NCBI GenBank assembly: GCA_031253335.1
Contig: JAIRWF010000042.1
Coordinates: 1 to 45,669, forward strand
DNA length: 45,669 nt
Source of the DNA: Streptococcaceae bacterium
Lineage (GTDB): Bacteria; Bacillota; Bacilli; Lactobacillales; Streptococcaceae
Reading direction: 5' to 3'
Shown here one piece after another: positions 36,993-44,967 of this stretch (its first letter is position 1; every line of letters starts with the position of its first letter). The position numbers and the translations under genes are program-made. A model generated the notes under the pieces. The model had not been told where the DNA came from, did no database searches, and saw only the letters and a program-made list of their open reading frames with translations.

Positions 36993-37016
36993 GCCGTCAA
37001 ATTTGACGGCTTTTCT
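36993..37016 (+). terminator. Terminator of DUF1033 gene 2, built on the palindrome
   Basis: GCCGTCAAATTTGACGGC, a perfect 18-base palindrome with the 12-base core GTCAAATTTGAC (36996-37007), is followed by a T-rich run. Confidence 0.88.
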
Positions 37017-37066
37017 TTTTGTTAAAAAACTCTTATTTAATTAAGTGAAATTTAAGAGAATTAAAT

Positions 37067-37072
37067 TATAAT
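37067..37072 (+). promoter_or_regulatory. -10 box of the GLUG protein gene
   Basis: TATAAT lies 52 bases before the ATG at 37125. Just upstream CTCTTA (37031-37036) and TAAGAG (37053-37058) form an inverted repeat that could be an operator. No firm -35 is seen. Confidence 0.5.
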
Positions 37073-37124
37073 CTTCTCATGTTCTAAAAAACAAAAGAAC
37101 AAAAATAGTGAAAAAGGAGCTACA

Positions 37125-37682
37125 ATGCTAATTTTAGAAAATGAGAAAAACCTTATTGAGTTAAAGAAAAAATGGGCAAAAGAAACTGCGCGCATTCGTA
37201 AAAGTTTTGCTGGAGGCGATGGCACGATTACCCGACCCTACGAAATCGAGACCCCTGAGCAACTTGCGCTCATGGGCGAGTTCCCCAAAGCTTACTACAT
37301 CCTAACGTGTGACATTAACCTTCAAGGCCTTGAATGGACACCAATCACTTACTTCTCTGGCCACTTTGATGGCAATCACCATGCCATTCGCCATCTGCGC
37401 ATTCAGCAGGGCGAAACAGAAGTCGGCCTCTTTGCCAATCTCACCAAAACCGCTGTAGTTAAAGACCTCCGCGTGGTTGGTGCTGAGATTCAAGGCAAGC
37501 GAAACGTGGGCATCATTGCTGGACGAAATCACGGTCTCATCATTGGCTGTAGCGTCTCAGGCTTTGTCGAAGGTTATAGCAATATCAACCCTATCGTAGG
37601 CTTGCGCGTTGCAGGCCACGTGACAGGAACCGTCGCCTGTGATGTCGTTGTGGGAACACCGATTCCTGCAGCTGTTGCCTAG
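37125..37682 (+). CDS. Signal-less GLUG-domain protein
   Basis: The 185-residue protein has no signal peptide or membrane segment. Residues 1-28 are a charged helix; from SFAGGDGTITRPYEIETPEQL onward it parallels the N-terminal domain of the large surface protein downstream (SGGDGSVTNPYQIATPSQL there). Shared features include YILxxDIxxxGxEWTPI, FDGNHHAIRHLRI and GLFANL, the beta-solenoid GLUG fold. An AAGGAG site lies 6 bases upstream. Function is unknown; it may be a stray domain of the surface protein or an intracellular partner. Confidence 0.75.
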   Translation: MLILENEKNLIELKKKWAKETARIRKSFAGGDGTITRPYEIETPEQLALMGEFPKAYYILTCDINLQGLEWTPITYFSGHFDGNHHAIRHLRIQQGETEVGLFANLTKTAVVKDLRVVGAEIQGKRNVGIIAGRNHGLIIGCSVSGFVEGYSNINPIVGLRVAGHVTGTVACDVVVGTPIPAAVA

Positions 37683-37898
37683 CCACCATAAAAGTTACCT
37701 CTATCTCCTCGCTTTGCGCTGCGCTGTCCATGCTCGCTAAGCCAGCAAAGCTGGCAAGTCGCATGGCAACTCCCTGCTTTTTCACCTAGCTAAAGCATGT
37801 CCATTCGCTCTAAGGCGCTTCAGCGCCTTAGCGAGAGCGGACAGCCCGACACGAAGTGGCGAAGATAGACACGCCCTAAATATAGAAAAGGAAAACAC
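37683..37898. other. Spacer filled by dispersed repeat copy B
   Basis: No gene. A repeat copy spans 37698-37877 and the AAAGGAAA ribosome site of the next gene lies at its end. Confidence 0.75.
37698..37877 (+). repeat. Dispersed hairpin-rich repeat, copy B
   Basis: Matches 2354-2514 and the 3' end at 2628-2668. It has a perfect stem CTAAGGCGC/GCGCCTTAG (37811-37832) where copy A has a different loop, and ends GATAGACACGCCC. Both copies keep TCGCATGGCAACTCCCTGC. It separates the two GLUG genes. Confidence 0.8.
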
Positions 37899-40800
37899 AT
37901 GACTTATAAAAATAAACGACTCCGCAAGAAAAAGAATCTCAAACTCAAACTCATCTCCGCTGCCATGCTCTCTTCCATGATGTTGGGCGAAGCCCTTCCC
38001 GTCTCCGCGGAGCTGATTGAGCGCAAGGAAAATGAGCAAACCACTCAGGTCATCCCGACTCCAGCTCCAGACCTGCCTACGTTTCTTCCTGGCGCAGACC
38101 TCACAACAGACATCCTAGAAGAAAACCCTGCGATGGACCCAGCACCCAACGCTGAAACCACGCCCCCACAACCACGTGCAACGACCCGCTTTTCTGGCGG
38201 CGATGGAAGTGTTACAAATCCCTACCAGATAGCAACACCTAGTCAACTTCAAGAAATGGCCAATGATCTCAGTGCCCATTACATCCTTATAGATGATATT
38301 GATATGTCAGGCCAAGAATGGACACCAATCGGTGCGACAGCTGAAAGCCAAAGTTTCTCAGGAAGTTTTGATGGTGATGGTAAATCAATCAACAATCTAA
38401 CAATTACAAAAACCTCAGCTGGAACAGGACTTTTTGCAGCCACAGCGAGAACATCAGTTATCCGAGATATTCACTTTAATCAAGTATCAATCCAAGGCGT
38501 AAATTATACAGGAACACTTGTCGGTTTGAGTCGAGGCACTATCATAAACGCCACTGTCTATGATGGATTTGTTCGAGGAACTAGCCAAACAGGTGGCCTC
38601 GTTGGGGGCCAGGAACTTGGTAGTATTACTGAAAGTCATACCCAAGTTGCTGTTTCAGGTACGACACAGGTTGGTGGACTTGCAGGCCTATTATCTGGCG
38701 GCTCGGAGGAAGTAAGTGTGAGCGAATCTTCCGCCCATGGTCAGGTAACGGCTACAGGCAATAATGCGGGTGGGCTTCTTGGTTATATGTCAGGCCTAGC
38801 AAATCTTACGCGTAGTTATGCAAACGGAAATGTTACGACACCTGGCAATAATGCAGGTGGCCTCGTCGGTTCAGTTGTGACAAACGCAGGGGTTAGAGTC
38901 TCTATTTCGTATGCGACAGGGTCTGTCTCGGGCGCCAACAACGTGGGAGGTCTCGTAGGCTATTTAGCAAATGCAACACTTGAAAATATTTATACCAGAG
39001 GAGAAGAAATTTTCGGAAACTCATTTGTTGGCGGGGTTGTAGGTGGCGCCTCAAATGGTTCTAGAATCACGCGTTCATATACAACCTCAGCAGTCAAGGG
39101 CTCTACCTATGTAGGTGGGATACTAGGAGGCCGAAATGGGAGTGGTAATGCCTATGTAGGCTATAACTTCTTTATTGGAAGTCTATCTGCAACGGACACT
39201 TATGGGGCTATCGCGGGCTCTAACTCAGGTGTACAATCCGCAACAGAAAACTATCGCTGGTCAGGTGTTACGGTAAATAACGTACTCATTACAGGAAATC
39301 CAGGAAATATCAATGGAACTGCTGTCTCCGCAGAAGCGCTACAAACGCAAAACAGCTACACACAAGGTATATCGGGCGCCTTTAATCCAGCATGGAACTT
39401 CAATAACACCTGGGTTTGGGGACCTGATGATTTCCCTATCTTTGGAATTGGTGATGAAAGTGGTGCAAATCCATTTATTACCATTCGAGGTGAAGCTCTA
39501 AGCCGAGTCTATGACGGACGCACGATAAACTTTGATATTACGGATATTTTCGCCTTTCACCGTGGGGCAACGCACAATGATTACACCTACCGCCTGCGTA
39601 GTGATGCCCCAGACGGTACAATACTTGAAGTCTCAGGAGATAACGTTACGCTTAGCTTCCAGAAAATTGGGGTTTTCTGGGTAGAGGCACTCGACTCTAA
39701 TGACATGGTTGTTGCAGAAGGCGAGATTGAGATTACCCCTCGTCCCGTGACTCTTGTTGAAGGACATGCACATAAACTTTGGGACGGCACAACCTCTTTA
39801 ACGGATGCAAATGTGACCTTACCAGCCCTAGATCCAGATACTCTCATTGATGGGGATGACATTCGACTTAAACAAGCAGGCGACCTCCATTTTGCAAGTT
39901 CTGCCGTTGGAAAAACGACAGTCTTAGGTGGCTATTGGAGCCTTACAGGCACAGATGTTGCAAACTATGTGTTGACAGAGCAACCGATATTTACAGGAGA
40001 AATCAGCCCAGATTGGTCTGCCTCTATCACGGTAAGTCAAGGACTTGTCGAAAACAAAAACTATGATTCAACAGATGCGGCAGTCATCCATACCTCGCCT
40101 GTTATCACAATTTCTGGCTTACAGTTCCGTATTCACTTTGAAAACGCTCGCTTTGAAAATCAATATGTAGGCACAGAGAAACCAGTCTATGGGGTTGGCG
40201 AATTTACCTTAGAAGCTCTGAGCGGCATTTCTATCCCCGAGGATAGCTTAGAACCTGTAAGTAATGAAATCAATAGGCTAAATAGGGAAGCCTCCCTCTT
40301 TCGACCTGCTAGTATTACTAATCACAGCATATCAACCATCTCTCAAGATAATATCACAAAAGGAAGCGTTAGCAATCGGACATATGATGCTACAGACTTA
40401 GCGAAAGTCGAAACACAACCGACGCTCACAGTGACAATCGGAGAAACTGAACATACAGCAACACTTGTGACCGAAGTACGGTTTGACGAAAAAAATGCTG
40501 GTGAAAGAAAAGTGATTGTGACAGACTTGATCTTCTCAGGGACTTCAGACTTTGTCTTAACAGCTGAGGCTTTGGAAATACTGAATCATTTAACGCTTTT
40601 TGAAGAAGCGACGATTTACCCAGCGCAACTCACTTGGAGCTCTGGTAGGGTCGCAGATAAGACTTATGATGCTACCACGCATGCTGAAGTCTTAGAAGTC
40701 CCAACACTTATAGGTATCTTTGAAAATGATAGCGTCACAATTTCAGAAGGGACAGTCCTCTTTGCGCAGTCTGATGCGGGTGAAAATATTGACATTCTTC

Positions 40801-41897
40801 CGACTGGTTGGGGCATTTCAGGTGCCGATGCTGCAAACTATACCCTAGCAAAAGTCACACCTCAAACTCTGGCCACAATGCCGCCACAACTTCAAGCACG
40901 TGCCATAGAGTCTGCAGAAACCTTGCAACAGCCAGATTTCGGGACGGCTTCAATTACACCACGTCAAATCAACTTCACAGGGACCATCACAGCCTCAAAA
41001 ACCTTTGATGGCACAGCAAGCTTTGAAGACGAACATATCGAGATTGCTCACGACTGGGACGGCTTGATATATGGGGATGCACTTTCTCTAAATGTCTCAG
41101 AGCTTGACCTCAACCATGAAAACGAGAGCCATCCACATCATTACGTAGGCGTCAATAACTTTACGCTTTCGTCAGAAGACATCACACTTCAAGGTGCATC
41201 CGCTCATAACTATGAATTAACTGGAGACATTGCTGTTCAAACAGCAATCACTCAAGCACAAGGCTGGGTGACCCTCCTAAACGTCGAAGAAGAGAACATT
41301 ACCGATAGCACCATCTCTCTTTCTTCTGCGACACTCGTACACCCAGACTCTGCAACTCCCCAGATACCACTTCAAGCTGCAAGCCGTGGCATGACACGCG
41401 CGGCAGAAGTCGCCTCTGACCAAACGGTGCAAGTCGCGATTTCAACGGAACCAGATGCTGATCCCGAAAGTTTATCCTGGATTTCCGAAGAGGACTTTGA
41501 TGGAACCTTCACAGGTCTTGAGCCCGATACGACTTACTATATCTATGCTTTTGCAGGCGAAACTCATAACTTTAGTGCAGGCGAAACCTCTATCATTGCA
41601 GTAACGACCGATTCCTTTGGGGATGCGACAGATCCAGAGGAGCCAGGAAACGGGACAGAAAACGGAAACGGGACAGATAACGGAAACGGTGCAGATAATG
41701 GGAATGGAATAGATAATGACAATTTAGCGGACCTCGAAGAAACCCCAGTCCTAGATCGAGTTGAGCCAAATGTCCTCTCTGCCTCAGAAGACTTGCCACT
41801 TTTGGGCGACCCTGCGACACTTGCAACACTCGCAGGAGGCATTAGTCTGCTCACAGCACTTGGTCTCGCAGCCTTCCTCAAAAAACGCAAAAAATAA
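37899..41897 (+). CDS. Large GLUG/YDG-repeat surface protein with an unusual LPLLG sorting signal
   Basis: The 1332-residue protein has a signal peptide (basic start, hydrophobic core, PVSA near residue 37). Residues about 95-470 are GLUG-type repeats (N-x-GGLVG/GGLLG units). From about 520 to 1130 several YDG/MBG-like beta domains recur, each with K-x-Y/F/W-D-G/S/A-T and G-x-D-x-x-N-Y. A fibronectin-like segment near 1160-1240 is followed by an Asn/Gly-rich linker of NGNGTDNGNG type. The end, LPLLG then a hydrophobic helix and KKRKK, looks like a sortase signal in which the Thr of LPXTG is Leu. Adhesion to glycans or host surfaces is inferred. Confidence 0.88.
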   Translation: MTYKNKRLRKKKNLKLKLISAAMLSSMMLGEALPVSAELIERKENEQTTQVIPTPAPDLPTFLPGADLTTDILEENPAMDPAPNAETTPPQPRATTRFSGGDGSVTNPYQIATPSQLQEMANDLSAHYILIDDIDMSGQEWTPIGATAESQSFSGSFDGDGKSINNLTITKTSAGTGLFAATARTSVIRDIHFNQVSIQGVNYTGTLVGLSRGTIINATVYDGFVRGTSQTGGLVGGQELGSITESHTQVAVSGTTQVGGLAGLLSGGSEEVSVSESSAHGQVTATGNNAGGLLGYMSGLANLTRSYANGNVTTPGNNAGGLVGSVVTNAGVRVSISYATGSVSGANNVGGLVGYLANATLENIYTRGEEIFGNSFVGGVVGGASNGSRITRSYTTSAVKGSTYVGGILGGRNGSGNAYVGYNFFIGSLSATDTYGAIAGSNSGVQSATENYRWSGVTVNNVLITGNPGNINGTAVSAEALQTQNSYTQGISGAFNPAWNFNNTWVWGPDDFPIFGIGDESGANPFITIRGEALSRVYDGRTINFDITDIFAFHRGATHNDYTYRLRSDAPDGTILEVSGDNVTLSFQKIGVFWVEALDSNDMVVAEGEIEITPRPVTLVEGHAHKLWDGTTSLTDANVTLPALDPDTLIDGDDIRLKQAGDLHFASSAVGKTTVLGGYWSLTGTDVANYVLTEQPIFTGEISPDWSASITVSQGLVENKNYDSTDAAVIHTSPVITISGLQFRIHFENARFENQYVGTEKPVYGVGEFTLEALSGISIPEDSLEPVSNEINRLNREASLFRPASITNHSISTISQDNITKGSVSNRTYDATDLAKVETQPTLTVTIGETEHTATLVTEVRFDEKNAGERKVIVTDLIFSGTSDFVLTAEALEILNHLTLFEEATIYPAQLTWSSGRVADKTYDATTHAEVLEVPTLIGIFENDSVTISEGTVLFAQSDAGENIDILPTGWGISGADAANYTLAKVTPQTLATMPPQLQARAIESAETLQQPDFGTASITPRQINFTGTITASKTFDGTASFEDEHIEIAHDWDGLIYGDALSLNVSELDLNHENESHPHHYVGVNNFTLSSEDITLQGASAHNYELTGDIAVQTAITQAQGWVTLLNVEEENITDSTISLSSATLVHPDSATPQIPLQAASRGMTRAAEVASDQTVQVAISTEPDADPESLSWISEEDFDGTFTGLEPDTTYYIYAFAGETHNFSAGETSIIAVTTDSFGDATDPEEPGNGTENGNGTDNGNGADNGNGIDNDNLADLEETPVLDRVEPNVLSASEDLPLLGDPATLATLAGGISLLTALGLAAFLKKRKK

Positions 41898-41903
41898 ACC
41901 CTG

Positions 41904-41920
41904 AGCAAATGATTTGCTTT
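41904..41920 (+). terminator. Weak terminator after the surface protein
   Basis: AGCAAAT and ATTTGCT form a stem around one central G, followed by TT. It overlaps the -35 box of the next gene. Confidence 0.45.
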
Positions 41921-41942
41921 CAGAAATGAAATCTGTTAAGAT
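41914..41942 (+). promoter_or_regulatory. Promoter of the nitroreductase gene
   Basis: TTGCTT (41914-41919), a 17-base spacer ending in TGT, and TAAGAT (41937-41942) give a good sigma-A promoter. Confidence 0.75.
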
Positions 41943-41952
41943 TACATCTGTA
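41943..41952. promoter_or_regulatory. cop box (CopR operator)
   Basis: TACATCTGTA is an exact match to the cop box TACANNTGTA bound by CopR/CopY copper repressors in lactococci and enterococci. It abuts the -10 box and covers the transcription start, so repression without copper is expected. Confidence 0.85.
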
Positions 41953-41986
41953 AACAAAAATCTTAAAACTAGAAAAGAGAGACGAG

Positions 41987-42592
41987 ATGACCTATTTCGA
42001 TATCCTCAAAAAACGCCACAGTCAATACGCACTAGGCAAGAACATCGACGGCACCAAAGCTGTTGACACACTAAAAGAGGCCGTACGCCTCTCCCCAACT
42101 GCCTTCAATGCAGAAGGTGGCCGTGTTCTCATCCTGACAGGAGATGCCCATGACAAGCTCTGGGGCGAAATCGTGCCAACTGACTTAAAAGCTGAAATGG
42201 ACCGCCAAGGCGTCCCTGCAAATGTCTGGGAAAACACAGCTCAAAAACTCGAAAGCTTCAAAGCGGCCTTTGGGACTGCCCTCTTTTATGAAGATCAAGA
42301 CAAAGTCAAAGAGCTCCAAGAAAACTTCGCCCTTTACAAGGACAACTTCCCTATCTGGAGTGAACAAGGCTCAGGGATTATCACCATCAACGCCTGGAAC
42401 GCACTCACCGAAATTGGTGTCGGAGCAAACTTGCAGCACTACAATCCAGTTATTGACGCAAGCGTTGCAAAGGCTTGGCATGTTCCAGCTTCTTGGAAAC
42501 TTCGCAGTCAACTGATCTTTGGCTCGATTGAGACAGATACAGGCGAGGAGAAAGATAAAATCGCAGATACAGTCCGTTTTATCGAAGCTTGA
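41987..42592 (+). CDS. cinD: Copper-inducible nitroreductase (CinD-like)
   Basis: The 201-residue protein is a small nitroreductase of the fungal-HBN1/YdgI-like type: MTYFDILKKRHSQYALG at the N-terminus, LSPTAFNAEGGRVLIL (FMN contacts) and WSEQGSGIITINAWNALTEIGVGANLQHYNP. In Lactococcus lactis CinD reduces nitro compounds and protects against copper and oxidative stress under CopR control. The cop box here supports orthology. The symbol rests on family plus operator. Confidence 0.82.
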   Translation: MTYFDILKKRHSQYALGKNIDGTKAVDTLKEAVRLSPTAFNAEGGRVLILTGDAHDKLWGEIVPTDLKAEMDRQGVPANVWENTAQKLESFKAAFGTALFYEDQDKVKELQENFALYKDNFPIWSEQGSGIITINAWNALTEIGVGANLQHYNPVIDASVAKAWHVPASWKLRSQLIFGSIETDTGEEKDKIADTVRFIEA

Positions 42593-42594
42593 TT

Positions 42595-43257
42595 CTAACG
42601 ACAGAGCGAAAAACTACAAACGTCGGTAACACCGGCGTTTTTGAGTACTGTCATGGCATGCTGTAAGGTCGCACCCGTCGTATAAATGTCATCAATGACA
42701 CAAACCCGCTTGGATAGGACCACTCCCTTTTTGAGACGAAAGGGATTCTCGCTTTTTAAGCGTTCTTGTCGGGATAAGCTAGACTGCTTGATGACTTCCA
42801 CCTTCTCTAAAACATCGTCGTAGCTGATAGTTGCGGCCTCCAAAAATCCAGTCACTTGATTAAAACCGCGAGCTTGAAAACGCTCAGGACTGAGTGGGAT
42901 AGGAACCCTTTGGTAACCCTTTGGAATCGCCCGAAAGCTCATCGCAAAAGCCTGCCGCATTTGGTAGTCCCCCATAAACTTATAGCGACTAAAATAATCT
43001 TTCATTCCCTCGCGATATTGAAAAATAGCTTGATGGCGTACTATCTTTCCGGCTCTTTCCCAATGCCTACAATCCTCGCAAACTTCAGCACTTCCTTCTT
43101 GAAAGCAAGTTGGACAATGTGTCCAAGTAATTTTTGGAAAGTCTTTTAGACAGCGTGGACATAATGGTGGTTGAAAACTTTTCTTACCGAGTAAAAAAAG
43201 CCGATGAAAAGACAATTCATTACTAATTTCCCGAGTGCAGAGTAAGCACTTGCCCAT
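42595..43257 (-). CDS. comFC: Competence protein ComFC (phosphoribosyltransferase-like)
   Basis: The ATG at 43257 overlaps the comFA stop (TGATG) with AGGAGG just upstream; the protein has 220 residues. An N-terminal cysteine-rich zinc region (CLLC, CPRC, CPTC, CEDC) precedes a PRT fold with the signature VCVIDDIYTTGATLQHA. It works with ComFA in uptake of single-stranded DNA. Its 3' end contains the terminator of the convergent nitroreductase gene. Confidence 0.93.
   Translation of the reverse strand: MGKCLLCTREISNELSFHRLFLLGKKSFQPPLCPRCLKDFPKITWTHCPTCFQEGSAEVCEDCRHWERAGKIVRHQAIFQYREGMKDYFSRYKFMGDYQMRQAFAMSFRAIPKGYQRVPIPLSPERFQARGFNQVTGFLEAATISYDDVLEKVEVIKQSSLSRQERLKSENPFRLKKGVVLSKRVCVIDDIYTTGATLQHAMTVLKNAGVTDVCSFSLCR
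42618..42642 (+). terminator. Plus-strand terminator of cinD inside the comFC coding end
   Basis: AAACGTCGG (42618-42626) pairs with CCGGCGTTT (42632-42640), one pair being G-T, and T5 closes it. It lies 26 bases after the cinD stop and within the last 16 codons of comFC. Confidence 0.8.
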
Positions 43258-44504
43258 CAAAAGCCTCCTTTTTGATTCATGTTGTTGATTTCACGCACCG
43301 CATCAACCATCGCACCTGTCTTTCCCGTGTGGAAAAAAGTAACTAAGCCTGTCGGGCGCTCTGGACTTCGGCCCGCGCGTCCTGCAATTTGTATCAAGGC
43401 AGAGCGTGTGTAGTTTGGATGTCCTGCTTCATTCACAAATACATCCACCTTTGGAAAAGTCACACCACGCTCAAGAATAGTTGTCGTGACAAGGATGCTT
43501 ATACTTTGTGTCCGGAAGTCTTCAACGATGTCTAAACGATCTGCTGTTTGTGCACTTACAAAGCCAATTTTCTCCTCTGGATATGTTTTGCTCAGGCATT
43601 CTGCTAAAGCCTCACCGCGTTCAATCTCAGGAGCAAAGATAAGTAAGGGATAGCCTGACTTTCGTTGTGTGCACAACGATGCATCAAACTGACTTTGCCA
43701 CCGAAACTGTGGCACAACAAGTGGATTCCCATGAAAACGCCTCGCAAGAGACACTTTTGCTAATCTTTTTGCGCTTACCTCACGCTCCAACGCTTTCGTC
43801 GAAGTAGCCGTTAAATAGACAACTGCTGCCTCTTTTTTCTGAGCACCTCTGACAGCCTGATAAAGCATGGGATTATCCACATAAGGAAAGGCATCTACCT
43901 CATCTACGATGACAAGATCAAATGCCTCACGAAAGCGCAACAACTGATGTGTCGTTGCAATGACAAGAGGACTTCGTTTGTAGCTTTCTGAACCGCCGTA
44001 CAAACAGGCAATAGGACAAGAAAAATCCCGCCTCAAGCGACCTTCTAACTCTTTGACGACATCAATCCGCGGACTCGCAATCGCAACAGCACCTCCTTGT
44101 TTAATCACCTCGTCAACGGCAGCATACATCATCTCAGTTTTTCCTGCTCCTGTGACAGCATGAACAAGAAGATGATCCTTTTCTTTGGCTGCAGTAACCA
44201 AGCGTACTGAAATCTCAGCTTGATAGGCTGTTAGCCTTCCCTGCCAGACACAGGCTTTTTTAGGTTCAAAGAGCTTTTGTGGCAAGTAATAGAGCGACTC
44301 ATCAGAACGTATGCGCCCCAACTCAATGCAACTTGGGCAATAAAATGCACCAATGGGTAGTGCGACCTCCTCTTTCAAATGCTTACTCTCACAGCGGTTG
44401 CAGATGATGAAGTTACCCTCTTCGCGCATGCCATCTTGCAATTCGTAGTGTACGTCTGATTCGATTTCAGAAGCCGTGAGCATCCTACCAAAATAGTTTT
44501 CCAT
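43257..44504 (-). CDS. comFA: Competence DNA-uptake helicase ComFA
   Basis: The 415-residue helicase has an N-terminal four-cysteine zinc finger (Cys35, 38, 56, 59), Walker A VTGAGKTEM, the DEVD box in IVDEVDAFPY and motif VI QIAGRAGRS. ComFA is the ATPase that drives transforming DNA through the membrane channel. It is divergent from crcB and preceded by a SigX box. Its ATG lies only 5 bases from the -10 region. Confidence 0.95.
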   Translation of the reverse strand: MENYFGRMLTASEIESDVHYELQDGMREEGNFIICNRCESKHLKEEVALPIGAFYCPSCIELGRIRSDESLYYLPQKLFEPKKACVWQGRLTAYQAEISVRLVTAAKEKDHLLVHAVTGAGKTEMMYAAVDEVIKQGGAVAIASPRIDVVKELEGRLRRDFSCPIACLYGGSESYKRSPLVIATTHQLLRFREAFDLVIVDEVDAFPYVDNPMLYQAVRGAQKKEAAVVYLTATSTKALEREVSAKRLAKVSLARRFHGNPLVVPQFRWQSQFDASLCTQRKSGYPLLIFAPEIERGEALAECLSKTYPEEKIGFVSAQTADRLDIVEDFRTQSISILVTTTILERGVTFPKVDVFVNEAGHPNYTRSALIQIAGRAGRSPERPTGLVTFFHTGKTGAMVDAVREINNMNQKGGF

Positions 44505-44525
44505 ACTCTATTATTCGCAAAAAAA
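44505..44525 (-). promoter_or_regulatory. SigX/ComX (cin-box) promoter of comFA-comFC, predicted leaderless
   Basis: On the minus strand a T7 run leads into TGCGAATA (44519-44512), matching the combox TNCGAATA of streptococci and lactococci. Five to seven bases remain before the ATG at 44504. The operon should therefore be transcribed only during competence. Confidence 0.8.
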
Positions 44526-44553
44526 GTCTGATTGTTACAAACAAATTGAGATT

Positions 44554-44562
44554 TGTTAAAAT
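44554..44562 (+). promoter_or_regulatory. Extended -10 promoter of the crcB pair, predicted leaderless
   Basis: TGTTAAAAT ends 6 bases before the ATG at 44569. The 64-base gap to comFA leaves no room for a fluoride riboswitch. Confidence 0.7.
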
Positions 44563-44568
44563 AGAGGA

Positions 44569-44967
44569 ATGAATGTCGTTCTTATATTTTTATTTGGAAT
44601 CTTGGGAGGCCTTGCCCGCTTTGAAATTGCGACCTACCTTCCCAAAACAGGAGTATTTCCACTTGCCACTCTTTTGATTAACCTTGTTGGCTGCTATCTA
44701 TTTACCTTTTTTATCAAAAACTACCTAGCCGCGCACAACGTTCATGAACGCTTGATATTAGCGATGGGGACAGGCTTTATTGGTGCTTTTACAACCTTTT
44801 CAAGTTTCATGCTAGACACAGACAATCTCCTTGTGGCGCACAGCTATGGACTGCTTGCTCTTTATGTTGTCCTCTCCATCGTAGGAGGTCTTGCAATGGC
44901 GCTTTTAGGCATGGTTCATGGGAGAAGACATGTCTCACGTCTTGGACACGGAGGCTCTCATGCTTGA
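44569..44967 (+). CDS. crcB1: Fluoride exporter subunit CrcB/FluC, first gene
   Basis: The 132-residue protein has four membrane segments and the family motifs GGLARFEIATYL, LLINLVGCYLFTF and GTGFIGAFTTFSSFMLD (Phe-box and polar track). The adjacent second copy suggests a heterodimeric dual-topology pair. The C-terminus ends in a His/Gly/Arg tail that overlaps the second gene by 8 bases. Confidence 0.93.
   Translation: MNVVLIFLFGILGGLARFEIATYLPKTGVFPLATLLINLVGCYLFTFFIKNYLAAHNVHERLILAMGTGFIGAFTTFSSFMLDTDNLLVAHSYGLLALYVVLSIVGGLAMALLGMVHGRRHVSRLGHGGSHA

Noticed and set aside
36559-37010. TGTCAAATTTGACA as an ordinary operator of the DUF1033 genes
   Set aside because: Two of the sites are clear terminator stems and the same word lies deep inside unrelated genes, so a simple promoter operator does not explain it.
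44505-44568. Possible fluoride riboswitch before the crcB pair
   Set aside because: There is no room for the aptamer between the predicted transcription start and the ATG.
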